A DNA stretch of 64,000 nt from contig NZ_JAMKOJ010000002.1 of the NCBI RefSeq assembly GCF_023700755.1, forward strand, positions 436,329-500,328, in the 5' to 3' direction. The stretch comes from Allorhizobium sonneratiae (lineage in GTDB: Bacteria > Pseudomonadota > Alphaproteobacteria > Rhizobiales > Rhizobiaceae). The notes under the pieces are model-generated. The model made no database searches. It saw nothing but the letters and a program-made list of their open reading frames with translations, and was not told the origin of the DNA. The translations under genes were made by a program, and so were the position numbers. Shown here one piece after another: positions 56,927-64,000 of the stretch. The number at the start of each line of letters is the position of its first letter. The stretch's first letter is position 1.

Positions 56927-57532
56927 ATGGCAAAACGAGTCACCGGCCCCGAAATCGAAAAACTCATCCAGCTTCTGGCGAAAGTGCCGGGCCTTGGGCC
57001 GCGCTCGGCCCGCCGGGCAGCACTGCACCTCATCCGCAAGCGCGATCAGCTGATGGGACCCTTGGCGCTGGCCATGGGGGAAGCCCATGCCAAGGTCAAA
57101 ACCTGTTCCTGCTGCGGCAATGTCGATACCATTGATCCCTGCACCGTCTGCACCGATGACCGGCGCGACCGCGCCCTGATCATCGTCGTGGAAGATGTCT
57201 CCGACCTCTGGGCACTGGAGCGGGCAGGCGCCATGAATGCGCTTTATCATGTGCTGGGCGGCACGCTGTCGCCGCTCGACGGTGTCGGCCCGGACGATCT
57301 CAACATCAAGGGCCTGATCGACCGCGTGGCCGAGGGCCATGTCCGCGAAATCATTCTGGCCGTCAATGCAACGGTAGAGGGTCAGGCGACGGCCCATTAC
57401 ATCACCGACCATCTCTCCGGTTTCGATGTAAAGATCACCCGGCTGGCCCATGGCGTGCCGGTGGGTGGCGAGCTGGATTATCTCGATGAAGGCACATTGT
57501 CGGCCGCGCTGCGCGCCCGCACCGCCATCTGA
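56927..57532 (+). CDS. recR: Recombination protein RecR
   Basis: 201 residues, the usual length. C4 zinc finger at 60-75 ([18 protein letters not shown]), Toprim motif IIVVEDVSD at 85-93 and helix-hairpin-helix [11 protein letters not shown] near 20. With RecF/RecO it loads RecA at gaps. Start at 56927 ([13 protein letters not shown]). In many bacteria recR follows dnaX and ybaB; here those two are 6 kb away on the other strand. Confidence 0.97.
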   Translation: MAKRVTGPEIEKLIQLLAKVPGLGPRSARRAALHLIRKRDQLMGPLALAMGEAHAKVKTCSCCGNVDTIDPCTVCTDDRRDRALIIVVEDVSDLWALERAGAMNALYHVLGGTLSPLDGVGPDDLNIKGLIDRVAEGHVREIILAVNATVEGQATAHYITDHLSGFDVKITRLAHGVPVGGELDYLDEGTLSAALRARTAI

Positions 57533-57557
57533 GAAACACAAAACAGGAGCCGATGCG

Positions 57558-58808
57558 ATGAAACGGTCTCTTCGCCGCCTTGCCGCCCTTACTGTTGCGC
57601 TGAGCGCATGGATATCTCCCGCACTGGCTCAGCCGTCAAAGGCCGAGGTCGAGCAGCAGTTTCAACACTGGATCGCCAGCGATCTGTGGCCTGAGGCGCA
57701 GAAAGCTGGCATTTCGCAGGCGGAGTTTTCGAAGGCCATGGCAGGGGCGCGATTGATCTGGTCGCTGCCGGATCTTGAGCCGCCGGGCTTTCCACCGCCG
57801 AAGCAGCGCCCGCAGTCTCAGGCGGAGTTTTCCTCCCCCGGCCCTTATTTCAATGAGGCCCGGCTTGAGGGACTGGCAGTAAAGGGCCGGGCGCTTGCCA
57901 AAACCTATGCCGTGCCGCTGAAACGGATCGAAGCGAAATATGGCGTGCCGGGGCCGATCCTGCTGGCGCTTTGGGGCCGGGAAACCGGCTATGGCGCGGC
58001 AAAACTGCCTTATCGCGCCATCGATGTGCTGGCCACAGGGGCCTTCATGTCCACCCGCAAGGCGCTGTTTGAAAAAGAACTGATCGATGCGATGAAGATC
58101 GTCGGCGATCGCGACATCGACCCTGCCGCCATGCTCGGCTCCAGCGCCGGTGCGCTCGGCCAGCCGCAATTCATGCCCTCAAACTTTCTGAAATATGCCG
58201 TGGATGGCGATGGCGACGGCCACCGCAACATCTGGACCTCCGTGCCGGATACGCTGGCCTCCATGGCCAATTTTCTCGAGCACAAAGGCTGGCAGAAGGG
58301 CCGCGGCTGGGGGTTCGAGGTGACGATACCGGCCAGCGTTTCCTGCGCCGATGAGGGGCCGGATCGTGCCAGAAATCTTGAGCAATGGCTGGCCATGGGC
58401 ATCAGACCGGTGTCGCCCATGCCCTTTTCGCCAAAGGAGCGCAAGGCCGAGGCCATGATGCTGACGCCCGCCGGCACGCATGGACCGGAATTTCTGGTGA
58501 CGCCGAATTTCTACGTGCTGAAAGAATATAACAATTCCGACCTCTACGCGCTCTTCATCGGCAATCTTGCCGACCGGATTGCCAGGGGATCGGGGGCTTT
58601 TTCCGCCCCCTTCGGTCCGGTCGGCCATATGCTGCGCTCGGATGTGCTGACCATGCAGCAAAAACTGGTGGCGATGGGCTATGATGTCGGCAAGGCCGAC
58701 GGGCTGGCAGGCTACAAGACAAGGCGGTCTCTGGGAGAATGGCAGGCAAAGGCGGGGTTCTCGCCCACCTGTTTTCCCGATGAGACCCTGAAGGCACGAC
58801 TGAAATAA
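57558..58808 (+). CDS. Lytic murein transglycosylase (MltB type)
   Basis: 416 residues. Signal peptide MKRSLRRLAALTVALSAWISPALA. The SLT/MltB catalytic Glu is in LALWGRETGYG, and GSSAGALGQPQFMPSNFLKYAVDGDGDG is the MltB signature. A C-terminal peptidoglycan-binding domain (LRSDVLTMQQKLVAMGYDVGKADGLAGYKTR) ends the protein. No lipobox, so it is periplasmic and soluble. It cleaves glycan strands with 1,6-anhydro ends. ATG 57558 has CAGGAG upstream; 36 residues of upstream frame are rejected. Confidence 0.94.
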   Translation: MKRSLRRLAALTVALSAWISPALAQPSKAEVEQQFQHWIASDLWPEAQKAGISQAEFSKAMAGARLIWSLPDLEPPGFPPPKQRPQSQAEFSSPGPYFNEARLEGLAVKGRALAKTYAVPLKRIEAKYGVPGPILLALWGRETGYGAAKLPYRAIDVLATGAFMSTRKALFEKELIDAMKIVGDRDIDPAAMLGSSAGALGQPQFMPSNFLKYAVDGDGDGHRNIWTSVPDTLASMANFLEHKGWQKGRGWGFEVTIPASVSCADEGPDRARNLEQWLAMGIRPVSPMPFSPKERKAEAMMLTPAGTHGPEFLVTPNFYVLKEYNNSDLYALFIGNLADRIARGSGAFSAPFGPVGHMLRSDVLTMQQKLVAMGYDVGKADGLAGYKTRRSLGEWQAKAGFSPTCFPDETLKARLK

Positions 58809-58967
58809 TCGGCATCGCGTCGTGACCGATGGTGGTCTTTTCTTTCCGGTCAGGATGATATATAGCGGGCGCCAGCATGGCATGGATTGCCTGCACACAT
58901 GGCCCCGGCTGGACGGCATCCCGGCTGAGGGCGTCCCAATTCCTCCATTTCAAGAAAGGATCATACG

Positions 58968-59237
58968 ATGTCGATTACCGCAGAGCGCAAAGCTGCCCTG
59001 ATCAAGGAATATGCAACCAAGGAAGGCGACACCGGTTCGCCCGAAGTACAGGTTGCCATCCTGACCGAGCGGATCACCAACCTGACGGAACACTTCAAGG
59101 GCCACAAGAAGGATAACCATTCCCGCCGTGGCCTGCTGACGCTGGTTTCCAGCCGTCGTTCGCTTCTTGATTATCTCAAGAAGAAGGACGAAGCCCGCTA
59201 CACCAGCCTGATCGGCCGTCTGGGCATTCGCCGCTAA
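58968..59237 (+). CDS. rpsO: 30S ribosomal protein S15
   Basis: 89 residues, [36 protein letters not shown] and DHxSRRGL-type [23 protein letters not shown]. Binds 16S rRNA central domain. ATG 58968 with AAAGGA upstream. S15 often represses its own translation through leader folding; the 159-bp leader here shows no simple hairpin. Followed by a strong terminator, then pnp. Confidence 0.97.
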   Translation: MSITAERKAALIKEYATKEGDTGSPEVQVAILTERITNLTEHFKGHKKDNHSRRGLLTLVSSRRSLLDYLKKKDEARYTSLIGRLGIRR

Positions 59238-59244
59238 CGGTTTT

Positions 59245-59285
59245 CCGGCGGGCTTGTTGCGAAAGCAGGCCCGCCGGTTGCTTTT
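59245..59285 (+). terminator. Terminator between rpsO and pnp
   Basis: Perfect 9-bp stem CCGGCGGGC/GCCCGCCGG with an inner stem TTGC-GAAA-GCA, followed by TTGCTTTTC, 8 bp after the rpsO stop. Probably partial, since pnp is usually expressed with rpsO. Confidence 0.85.
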
Positions 59286-59338
59286 CGGGGCCGTTACGGC
59301 CCGATCCAAGGGTTTCGCCGACTGGCGCAACCTCTCCC

Positions 59339-59364
59339 GGCAGGCCGGATGGGCCGGATCTGCC
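59339..59364 (+). promoter_or_regulatory. Hairpin in the pnp leader
   Basis: GGCAG-GCCGGATGGGCCGGAT-CTGCC: outer 5-bp arms with inner self-complementary CCGG repeats. PNPase in E. coli is autoregulated through an RNase III-cleaved leader stem, so this is a candidate for the same type of control here. Confidence 0.45.
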
Positions 59365-59526
59365 GATTGAAACCACGACCTGTCATGGGGCAGGATTGTC
59401 GGTGGCTTGCGGGCATATTGCCTTTTAAAATCAAGTCCCCTGCTGTCTTGCCCGTGATGCGTCACTATCGATGCGGATTTGCTGCCGCCCTCAGGGTCGG
59501 CGCCAATGCGCATATGAGGACAAGAT

Positions 59527-61665
59527 ATGTTCGATATCCATAGCGTTGAAATCGAGTGGGCAGGCCGCCCGCTGAAACTGGAAACGGGCAAGGTTGCCCG
59601 TCAGGCCGACGGCGCTGTCATCGCCACCTATGGCGAAACCGTGGTTCTCGCCACCGTCGTTTCCGCCAAGGAGCCGAAGCCGGGCCAGGATTTCTTCCCG
59701 CTGACCGTCAACTATCAGGAAAAGACCTATGCCGCCGGTAAAATCCCGGGCGGTTATTTCAAGCGCGAAGGCCGCCCGAGCGAAAACGAAACCCTCGTTT
59801 CCCGACTGATCGACCGCCCAATCCGCCCGCTTTTCCCGGAAGGCTACAAGAACGACACCCAGGTTGTCGTCACCGTCATTCAGCACGATCTGGAAAACAA
59901 CCCTGACATCCTGTCGATGGTCGCTGCCTCTGCCGCGCTGACGCTGTCGGGCATTCCCTTCATGGGCCCGGTTGGCGGTGCGCGCGTTGGCTACATCAAC
60001 GGCGAATATGTTCTGAACCCGCATCTTGACGAGATGGATGAATCCATTCTCGATCTGGTTGTTGCTGGCACGACCGACGCCGTTCTGATGGTCGAATCCG
60101 AAGCCAAGGAACTCAACGAAGACATCATGCTCGGCGCCGTCATGTTCGGCCACAAGGGTTTTCAGCCGGTGATCGACGCCATCATCAAGCTGGCTGAAGT
60201 CGCTGCCAAGGAGCCGCGTGACTTCGTGCCGGAAGATCATTCCGAGCTTGAAGCCGAAATGCTGAAGATCGCCGAGGCCGAACTGCGCGACGCCTACAAG
60301 ATCACCCAGAAGGCCGAGCGTTATGCTGCCGTCGATGCCGTCAAGGCCAAGGTCAAGGCGCATTTCCTGCCGGCAGAAGGCGAAGCCAGGTATACGGCTG
60401 AAGTTGTTGGCGCGGTGTTCAAGCACTTGCAGGCCAAGATCGTTCGCTGGAACATTCTCGACACCAAGAGCCGTATCGACGGCCGCGATCTGGAAACGGT
60501 TCGCCCCATCACTGCCGAAGTTGGCCTGTTGCCGCGTACGCACGGTTCTGCCCTCTTCACCCGCGGTGAAACCCAGGCCATCGTCGTTGCCACGCTCGGC
60601 ACCGGCGAAGATGAGCAGTATGTCGATTCCTTGACGGGCATGTACAAGGAAAACTTCATGCTGCACTATAACTTCCCGCCCTATTCGGTGGGTGAAACGG
60701 GCCGCATGGGTTCCCCGGGCCGCCGCGAAATCGGCCATGGCAAGCTGGCATGGCGCGCCATCCACCCGATGCTGCCGACGGCGGAACAGTTCCCCTACAC
60801 GCTGCGCGTTGTCTCCGAAATCACTGAGTCCAACGGCTCGTCCTCGATGGCCACCGTCTGCGGCACTTCGCTGGCGCTGATGGATGCCGGTGTGCCACTG
60901 GCCAAGCCAGTTGCCGGTATCGCCATGGGCCTGATCCTCGAAGGCGACCGTTTTGCCGTTCTCTCCGATATTCTCGGTGACGAAGACCATCTCGGCGACA
61001 TGGACTTCAAGGTGGCCGGTACGGACGCCGGTATCACCTCGCTGCAGATGGACATCAAGATCGCCGGTATCACCGAAGAGATCATGAAGGTGGCGCTCAA
61101 TCAGGCGCAGGGTGGCCGCAAGCACATTCTCGGCGAAATGGCCAAGGCCATCACCGAAAGCCGCTCGCAGCTCGGCGAATTTGCACCGCGCATCGAAGTG
61201 ATGAATATTCCGGTCGACAAGATCCGCGAAGTCATCGGCTCCGGCGGCAAGGTCATCCGCGAAATCGTCGAAAAGACCGGCGCCAAGATCAACATCGAAG
61301 ATGACGGCACCGTCAAGATCGCATCGTCTTCCGGCAAGGAAATCGAAGCGGCGCGCAAGTGGATCCACTCTATTGTAGCCGAGCCGGAAATTGGCGCGAT
61401 CTATGAAGGCACGGTCGTCAAGACCGCCGATTTCGGCGCTTTCGTCAACTTCTTCGGTTCGCGTGACGGTCTGGTTCATATCTCTCAGCTCGCCTCCGAG
61501 CGTGTTGCCAAGACCACGGATGTGGTCAAGGAAGGCGACAAGGTCTGGGTCAAGCTGATGGGCTTCGATGAACGCGGCAAGGTTCGCCTGTCGATGAAGG
61601 TTGTCGATCAGGCAACCGGCAAGGAAGTCGAAAAGAAGCAGGATGGTGAAGCTGCCGCTGAATAA
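59527..61665 (+). CDS. pnp: Polyribonucleotide nucleotidyltransferase
   Basis: 712 residues. Two RNase PH domains, a KH domain (about 554-615, [17 protein letters not shown]) and an S1 domain (about 624-692, [30 protein letters not shown], split). The active-site region carries [19 protein letters not shown]. 3'-5' phosphorolytic RNA decay and tail synthesis. ATG 59527. High-expression codon use, as in rpsA. Confidence 0.97.
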   Translation: MFDIHSVEIEWAGRPLKLETGKVARQADGAVIATYGETVVLATVVSAKEPKPGQDFFPLTVNYQEKTYAAGKIPGGYFKREGRPSENETLVSRLIDRPIRPLFPEGYKNDTQVVVTVIQHDLENNPDILSMVAASAALTLSGIPFMGPVGGARVGYINGEYVLNPHLDEMDESILDLVVAGTTDAVLMVESEAKELNEDIMLGAVMFGHKGFQPVIDAIIKLAEVAAKEPRDFVPEDHSELEAEMLKIAEAELRDAYKITQKAERYAAVDAVKAKVKAHFLPAEGEARYTAEVVGAVFKHLQAKIVRWNILDTKSRIDGRDLETVRPITAEVGLLPRTHGSALFTRGETQAIVVATLGTGEDEQYVDSLTGMYKENFMLHYNFPPYSVGETGRMGSPGRREIGHGKLAWRAIHPMLPTAEQFPYTLRVVSEITESNGSSSMATVCGTSLALMDAGVPLAKPVAGIAMGLILEGDRFAVLSDILGDEDHLGDMDFKVAGTDAGITSLQMDIKIAGITEEIMKVALNQAQGGRKHILGEMAKAITESRSQLGEFAPRIEVMNIPVDKIREVIGSGGKVIREIVEKTGAKINIEDDGTVKIASSSGKEIEAARKWIHSIVAEPEIGAIYEGTVVKTADFGAFVNFFGSRDGLVHISQLASERVAKTTDVVKEGDKVWVKLMGFDERGKVRLSMKVVDQATGKEVEKKQDGEAAAE

Positions 61666-61741
61666 GCGCAGCCTGTACCTTTATCAGGCGGCGCGGGAGA
61701 CATTCCGCGCCGTTTTTGTATTCACCGGAAAGATCATCACC

Positions 61742-62758
61742 ATGAGCCGCGACGTTCTGAAAACCCTGTTTCATCCCTTCGTTACCGAAATTCTTGCCCT
61801 TCCGGGTGAGGAAGAGCGCTTCCTCTTTCTCGGTGCGGAAGCCGGTTTCGTCACGCCGGACGGTTTTGCCGCAGAGCTTGCGCTGGTTCAAGGCTTTCGC
61901 CCGGAATTTCTCAGGCTTCAGGCCGCCCGCCACCAACCTCAGCCCGTGATGGAAGGCGAGGATTTCAACGGTGCGCTGATCCTCTTGACCAAGCACAAGG
62001 GCGAAAACGAAAACCGCATCGCCGAAGCCCTGAAGCGGGTCAAGACCGGCGGACTGATCGTCATTGCCGGGACGAAAGAAGATGGGGTGCAGTCGCTGCG
62101 CAAACGTCTGGACCGGCTGGGGCTCGATCCGCAATCCATGCCGAAATATCATGGTGTGGCGATCTGGTTTGCCGTGCCGGACGATGCGTCGCCTTCCATA
62201 GAGGCCCTTTCCTCGCAGCCTGTCATCATTGAAGGCCGGTTCGAGACCTTTGCCGGACAGTTTTCCCATACCCATGCCGATCCCGGTTCCGAACTTCTGG
62301 TGGAACGTTTTCCTGAGGGCTTTGATGGCAATGCGGCCGATTTCGGCGCAGGCTGGGGTTTTCTCTCGGTGATGCTTGCGGAAAAAGCGCCGCGCGTGAA
62401 CCGCATCGATCTGTTCGAAGCCAATTACGAGGCCCTGGAGCAGGCGAAGAAGAATCTGGCGCGCAACTGCCCGAAACTGACCGCCCGTTTCTTCTGGCAG
62501 GATCTGGCCAACGAACCGCCAAAGGAAAAATACGATCTGATCGTCATAAACCCGCCTTTTCACGAAGGCCATGCCGCCGAACCATCCATCGGTGAGGCCA
62601 TGATCCGCACCGCAGCCGGCGCGCTCAGCCATGGCGGCGAATTGCTGATGGTCGCCAATCGCGGCCTGCCCTATGAGCCGCTGCTGAAGGACATTTTCCG
62701 CGAGCAAAGCGAGATCTGCCGCAATGCCCGCTACAAGGTGCTTCGGGCGAAGAAATAA
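61742..62758 (+). CDS. Class I SAM methyltransferase, RsmC/RlmG-like
   Basis: 338 residues, near the 343 of E. coli RsmC. The C-terminal half is catalytic, with motif I DFGAGWGFLSVMLAE (about 200) and the N6-/N2-methyltransferase motif INPPFHEG (about 269-276). The N-terminal half is a degenerate copy as in RsmC. It likely modifies guanine in rRNA. The ATG at 61742 with GGAAAG is chosen; an open frame reaching back into pnp is rejected. 76 bp after pnp. Confidence 0.88.
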   Translation: MSRDVLKTLFHPFVTEILALPGEEERFLFLGAEAGFVTPDGFAAELALVQGFRPEFLRLQAARHQPQPVMEGEDFNGALILLTKHKGENENRIAEALKRVKTGGLIVIAGTKEDGVQSLRKRLDRLGLDPQSMPKYHGVAIWFAVPDDASPSIEALSSQPVIIEGRFETFAGQFSHTHADPGSELLVERFPEGFDGNAADFGAGWGFLSVMLAEKAPRVNRIDLFEANYEALEQAKKNLARNCPKLTARFFWQDLANEPPKEKYDLIVINPPFHEGHAAEPSIGEAMIRTAAGALSHGGELLMVANRGLPYEPLLKDIFREQSEICRNARYKVLRAKK

Positions 62759-62771
62759 CCGGAATACAGCG

Positions 62772-62802
62772 AGGCCCGGGCGTTTATCCAAAGCCCGGGC
62801 CT
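62772..62802 (+). terminator. Strong hairpin after the methyltransferase gene
   Basis: AGGCCCGGGC and GCCCGGGCCT are perfect 10-bp arms around an 11-nt loop, 13 bp after the stop. No T-run, but the stem is very GC-rich. Confidence 0.7.
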
Positions 62803-62832
62803 GTAAACCTCTTTGATGTCAGCCAAGCGCCT

Positions 62833-63044
62833 ACTGCATCATTCCTGAAATCGGGAGAGATTGAAGGTGAACATGATGCAGCAGATGAAACGTGTGACAG
62901 CGCGTTTTGTGCGCCATATTTAAAGCATGTCGCGTTTTATTGTCCTCAATAAAACGATAACGTACATGCGAAAAAAACAAGCACTTAAAGCACGTTGCAT
63001 GAGGCTGATAAGCCGCAACGTGCTTTAGTGCACGGCGCTGTAAG
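62833..63044 (+). repeat. Family A repeat, copy 3, split by a family B element
   Basis: 62833-62920 matches family A up to TTTTGTGCGCCATATT, the middle of its second hairpin. 63028-63044 then resumes with GTGCACGGCGCTGTAAG, the remaining half. Between them lies a complete family B element. In the other A copies this gap is closed (16804-16809). Confidence 0.92.
62921..63027 (+). repeat. Palindromic repeat family B, copy 3, inserted in family A
   Basis: 107 bp, TAAAGCATGTCGCGTTTTAT at the left end and GCAACGTGCTTTA at the right, with hairpins TTTTATTGTCCTCAATAAAA and AAAGCACGTTGC/GCAACGTGCTTT. The ends TAAAGCATGT/ACGTGCTTTA are inverted copies with one mismatch. No open frame, so if mobile it needs a transposase in trans. 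Confidence 0.92.
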
Positions 63045-63048
63045 CCGC

Positions 63049-63372
63049 TCAGAACGGCAGCTTGAAACCGGGCGGGATCGGCAGGCCGGCGGTCATTTCC
63101 TTGGTCTTTTCTGCGGTGACGGCCTCGACCTTGTCCTTGGCGTCCTTATGGGCTGCGACGATCAGGTCTTCCAGAATCTCGACCTCATCTTCCTTGAACA
63201 GCGACGGATCGATCTTCAGGCCCTTCATGTCGCCCTTGCCGGTCATGGTGATGGTGACCAATCCGCCGCCGGACTTGCCTTCGATTTCAAGAGCGGCGAT
63301 ATCGGCCTGCATCTTTTCCATCTTGGCCTGCATTTCCTTGACCTTGCCCATCATGCCCATGATGTCGCGCAT
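63049..63372 (-). CDS. ybaB: YbaB/EbfC nucleoid-associated protein
   Basis: 107 residues. [37 protein letters not shown] is the YbaB start, and the C-terminal [35 protein letters not shown] the usual end. It binds DNA as a dimer. Lies 39 bp after dnaX in the conserved dnaX-ybaB order. Stop is 4 bp from the end of the split A repeat. Confidence 0.95.
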   Translation of the reverse strand: MRDIMGMMGKVKEMQAKMEKMQADIAALEIEGKSGGGLVTITMTGKGDMKGLKIDPSLFKEDEVEILEDLIVAAHKDAKDKVEAVTAEKTKEMTAGLPIPPGFKLPF

Positions 63373-63411
63373 CGTGTATCTCCTGTTGCTTGCAGCAGGC
63401 CGCAGCCGCTG

Positions 63412-64000
63412 TCAGAATTCAATATCGTCGCCGGGCAGAATATCGCCTTCAGCCGATTCGGCGGTGGCAGCCGGGGTCAGCGCTTCATCCTCTTCCGCCG
63501 CGTTGACGGCACGGATGCGCACATCGATAATTTTCGCCCCGGGAAAACGAGAGAGAAGCGCCATGACATCCGGATCGGAGGCGGCATCGGTCATGCGCGC
63601 CTCATGATCGCTTTTTTCCTGCTCCTGCAGCGTCGGACCGCCCTGCTCGCGGCTGAGGATCACCATCCAGCGGATGCCGCTCCACTCTTCCAGCCGCTTC
63701 TGCAGATCGCCCACCAGCGTTTTCGGCGCATCCGGCGGCAGATTGATCTCCAGCCGCCCCGGCTCCAGCCGCACCAGCCGCACATAGGCGCGCAACAGCG
63801 CTTTCAGCTTCGGATCACGATTGGCGGTGCACAGATCGGCAATGTCGGAAAGGCTGGCGATCTGCACCTTCGGTTCGGGCTGCAGCTCGCTGTCGCGGCG
63901 CGGCGCTATCTCAGGCTGTGCCTCGCTACGCGGCACCGATTTAAGATGGGCCGTCGGCTGCGTTGCGGGCTGTAGAGACGGCTGAGAAGAGGCCGGACGG
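63412..64000 (-). CDS. dnaX: DNA polymerase III gamma/tau subunit, C-terminal part
   Basis: The frame is open to the window edge, so only the last ~195 residues are seen and the ATPase core lies outside. The visible part has a Pro/Gln-rich linker (SSQPSLQPATQPTAHLK) followed by the domain V-like IADLCTANRDPKLKALLRAYVRLVRLEPGRLEI, which is typical of alphaproteobacterial DnaX. It belongs to the clamp loader. Upstream of ybaB in the same direction. A GTG at 63936 is internal, not the start. Confidence 0.92.
   Translation of the reverse strand, partial: RPASSQPSLQPATQPTAHLKSVPRSEAQPEIAPRRDSELQPEPKVQIASLSDIADLCTANRDPKLKALLRAYVRLVRLEPGRLEINLPPDAPKTLVGDLQKRLEEWSGIRWMVILSREQGGPTLQEQEKSDHEARMTDAASDPDVMALLSRFPGAKIIDVRIRAVNAAEEDEALTPAATAESAEGDILPGDDIEF

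Overview
The window is a stretch of chromosome from an alphaproteobacterium of the Rhizobiaceae, most like the Agrobacterium/Allorhizobium/Rhizobium group. The evidence is the gene content: irr beside fabA-fabB-fabI, a PmtA-type phosphatidylethanolamine methyltransferase, a second short FtsZ, TIGR02300- and DUF992-type proteins, and dnaN away from dnaA. Many intergenic gaps also hold two-palindrome mosaic repeats of the kind known from rhizobia. Housekeeping genes (dnaN, rpsA, rpsO, pnp, lepA, recR, dnaX) point to the main chromosome. There is no prophage, IS transposase, CRISPR array or plasmid function.

Layout. 1-4.8 kb is accessory: two AraC regulators, a short-chain dehydrogenase and two aldo/keto reductases. 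4.9-12.3 kb is one nucleoside uptake and salvage unit on the minus strand: a BMP-type binding protein, an ABC ATPase, two permeases, then cdd, deoC and deoA. 12.6-20.7 kb holds msrA, tRNA-Ser(GGA), a chemoreceptor, a beta-helix exported protein, pyrF, pmtA and an exported protein that looks like an HNH nuclease. 20.8-25.2 kb is the ugpBAEC glycerol-3-phosphate ABC transporter with a clear tandem PhoB box. 25.2-29.6 kb carries yraN, rsmI, dnaN, a cupin gene and gshB. 29.6-33.0 kb holds a polyprenol-type GT2, a GtrA flippase and a divergent GT-C-like transferase, which together have the parts of a membrane glycosylation system. 33.1-38.6 kb has xseA, the fabA-fabB-fabI operon and irr. 38.8-44.5 kb includes a TRIC channel gene, ydcF-like, tRNA-Ala(GGC), cmk and rpsA. 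44.8-51.4 kb is less conserved: a proline/glutamine-rich 688-residue protein, an AEC transporter, an Spx/ArsC-like protein, a YbaK deacylase, an alpha/beta hydrolase and DUF992. 51.4-64 kb returns to core genes: lepA, short ftsZ, an overlapping regulator-GNAT-Rdx operon, tRNA-Leu(CAG), MOSC, recR, a lytic transglycosylase, rpsO, pnp, an RsmC-like methyltransferase, ybaB and the 3' part of dnaX.

Three families of short palindromic repeats (called A, B and C here) are scattered between genes. At 62.8-63.0 kb a B copy sits inside the hairpin loop of an A copy, which is direct evidence that B is, or was, mobile. The clearest candidates for undescribed biology are the three-part glycosylation locus (30.0-33.0 kb), the nested B element, the secreted HNH-like protein next to pmtA/ugp, and the XRE-cupin/GNAT/Rdx operon. 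Positions and motifs were read directly. Family names rest on recognition of motifs and no database search was run.
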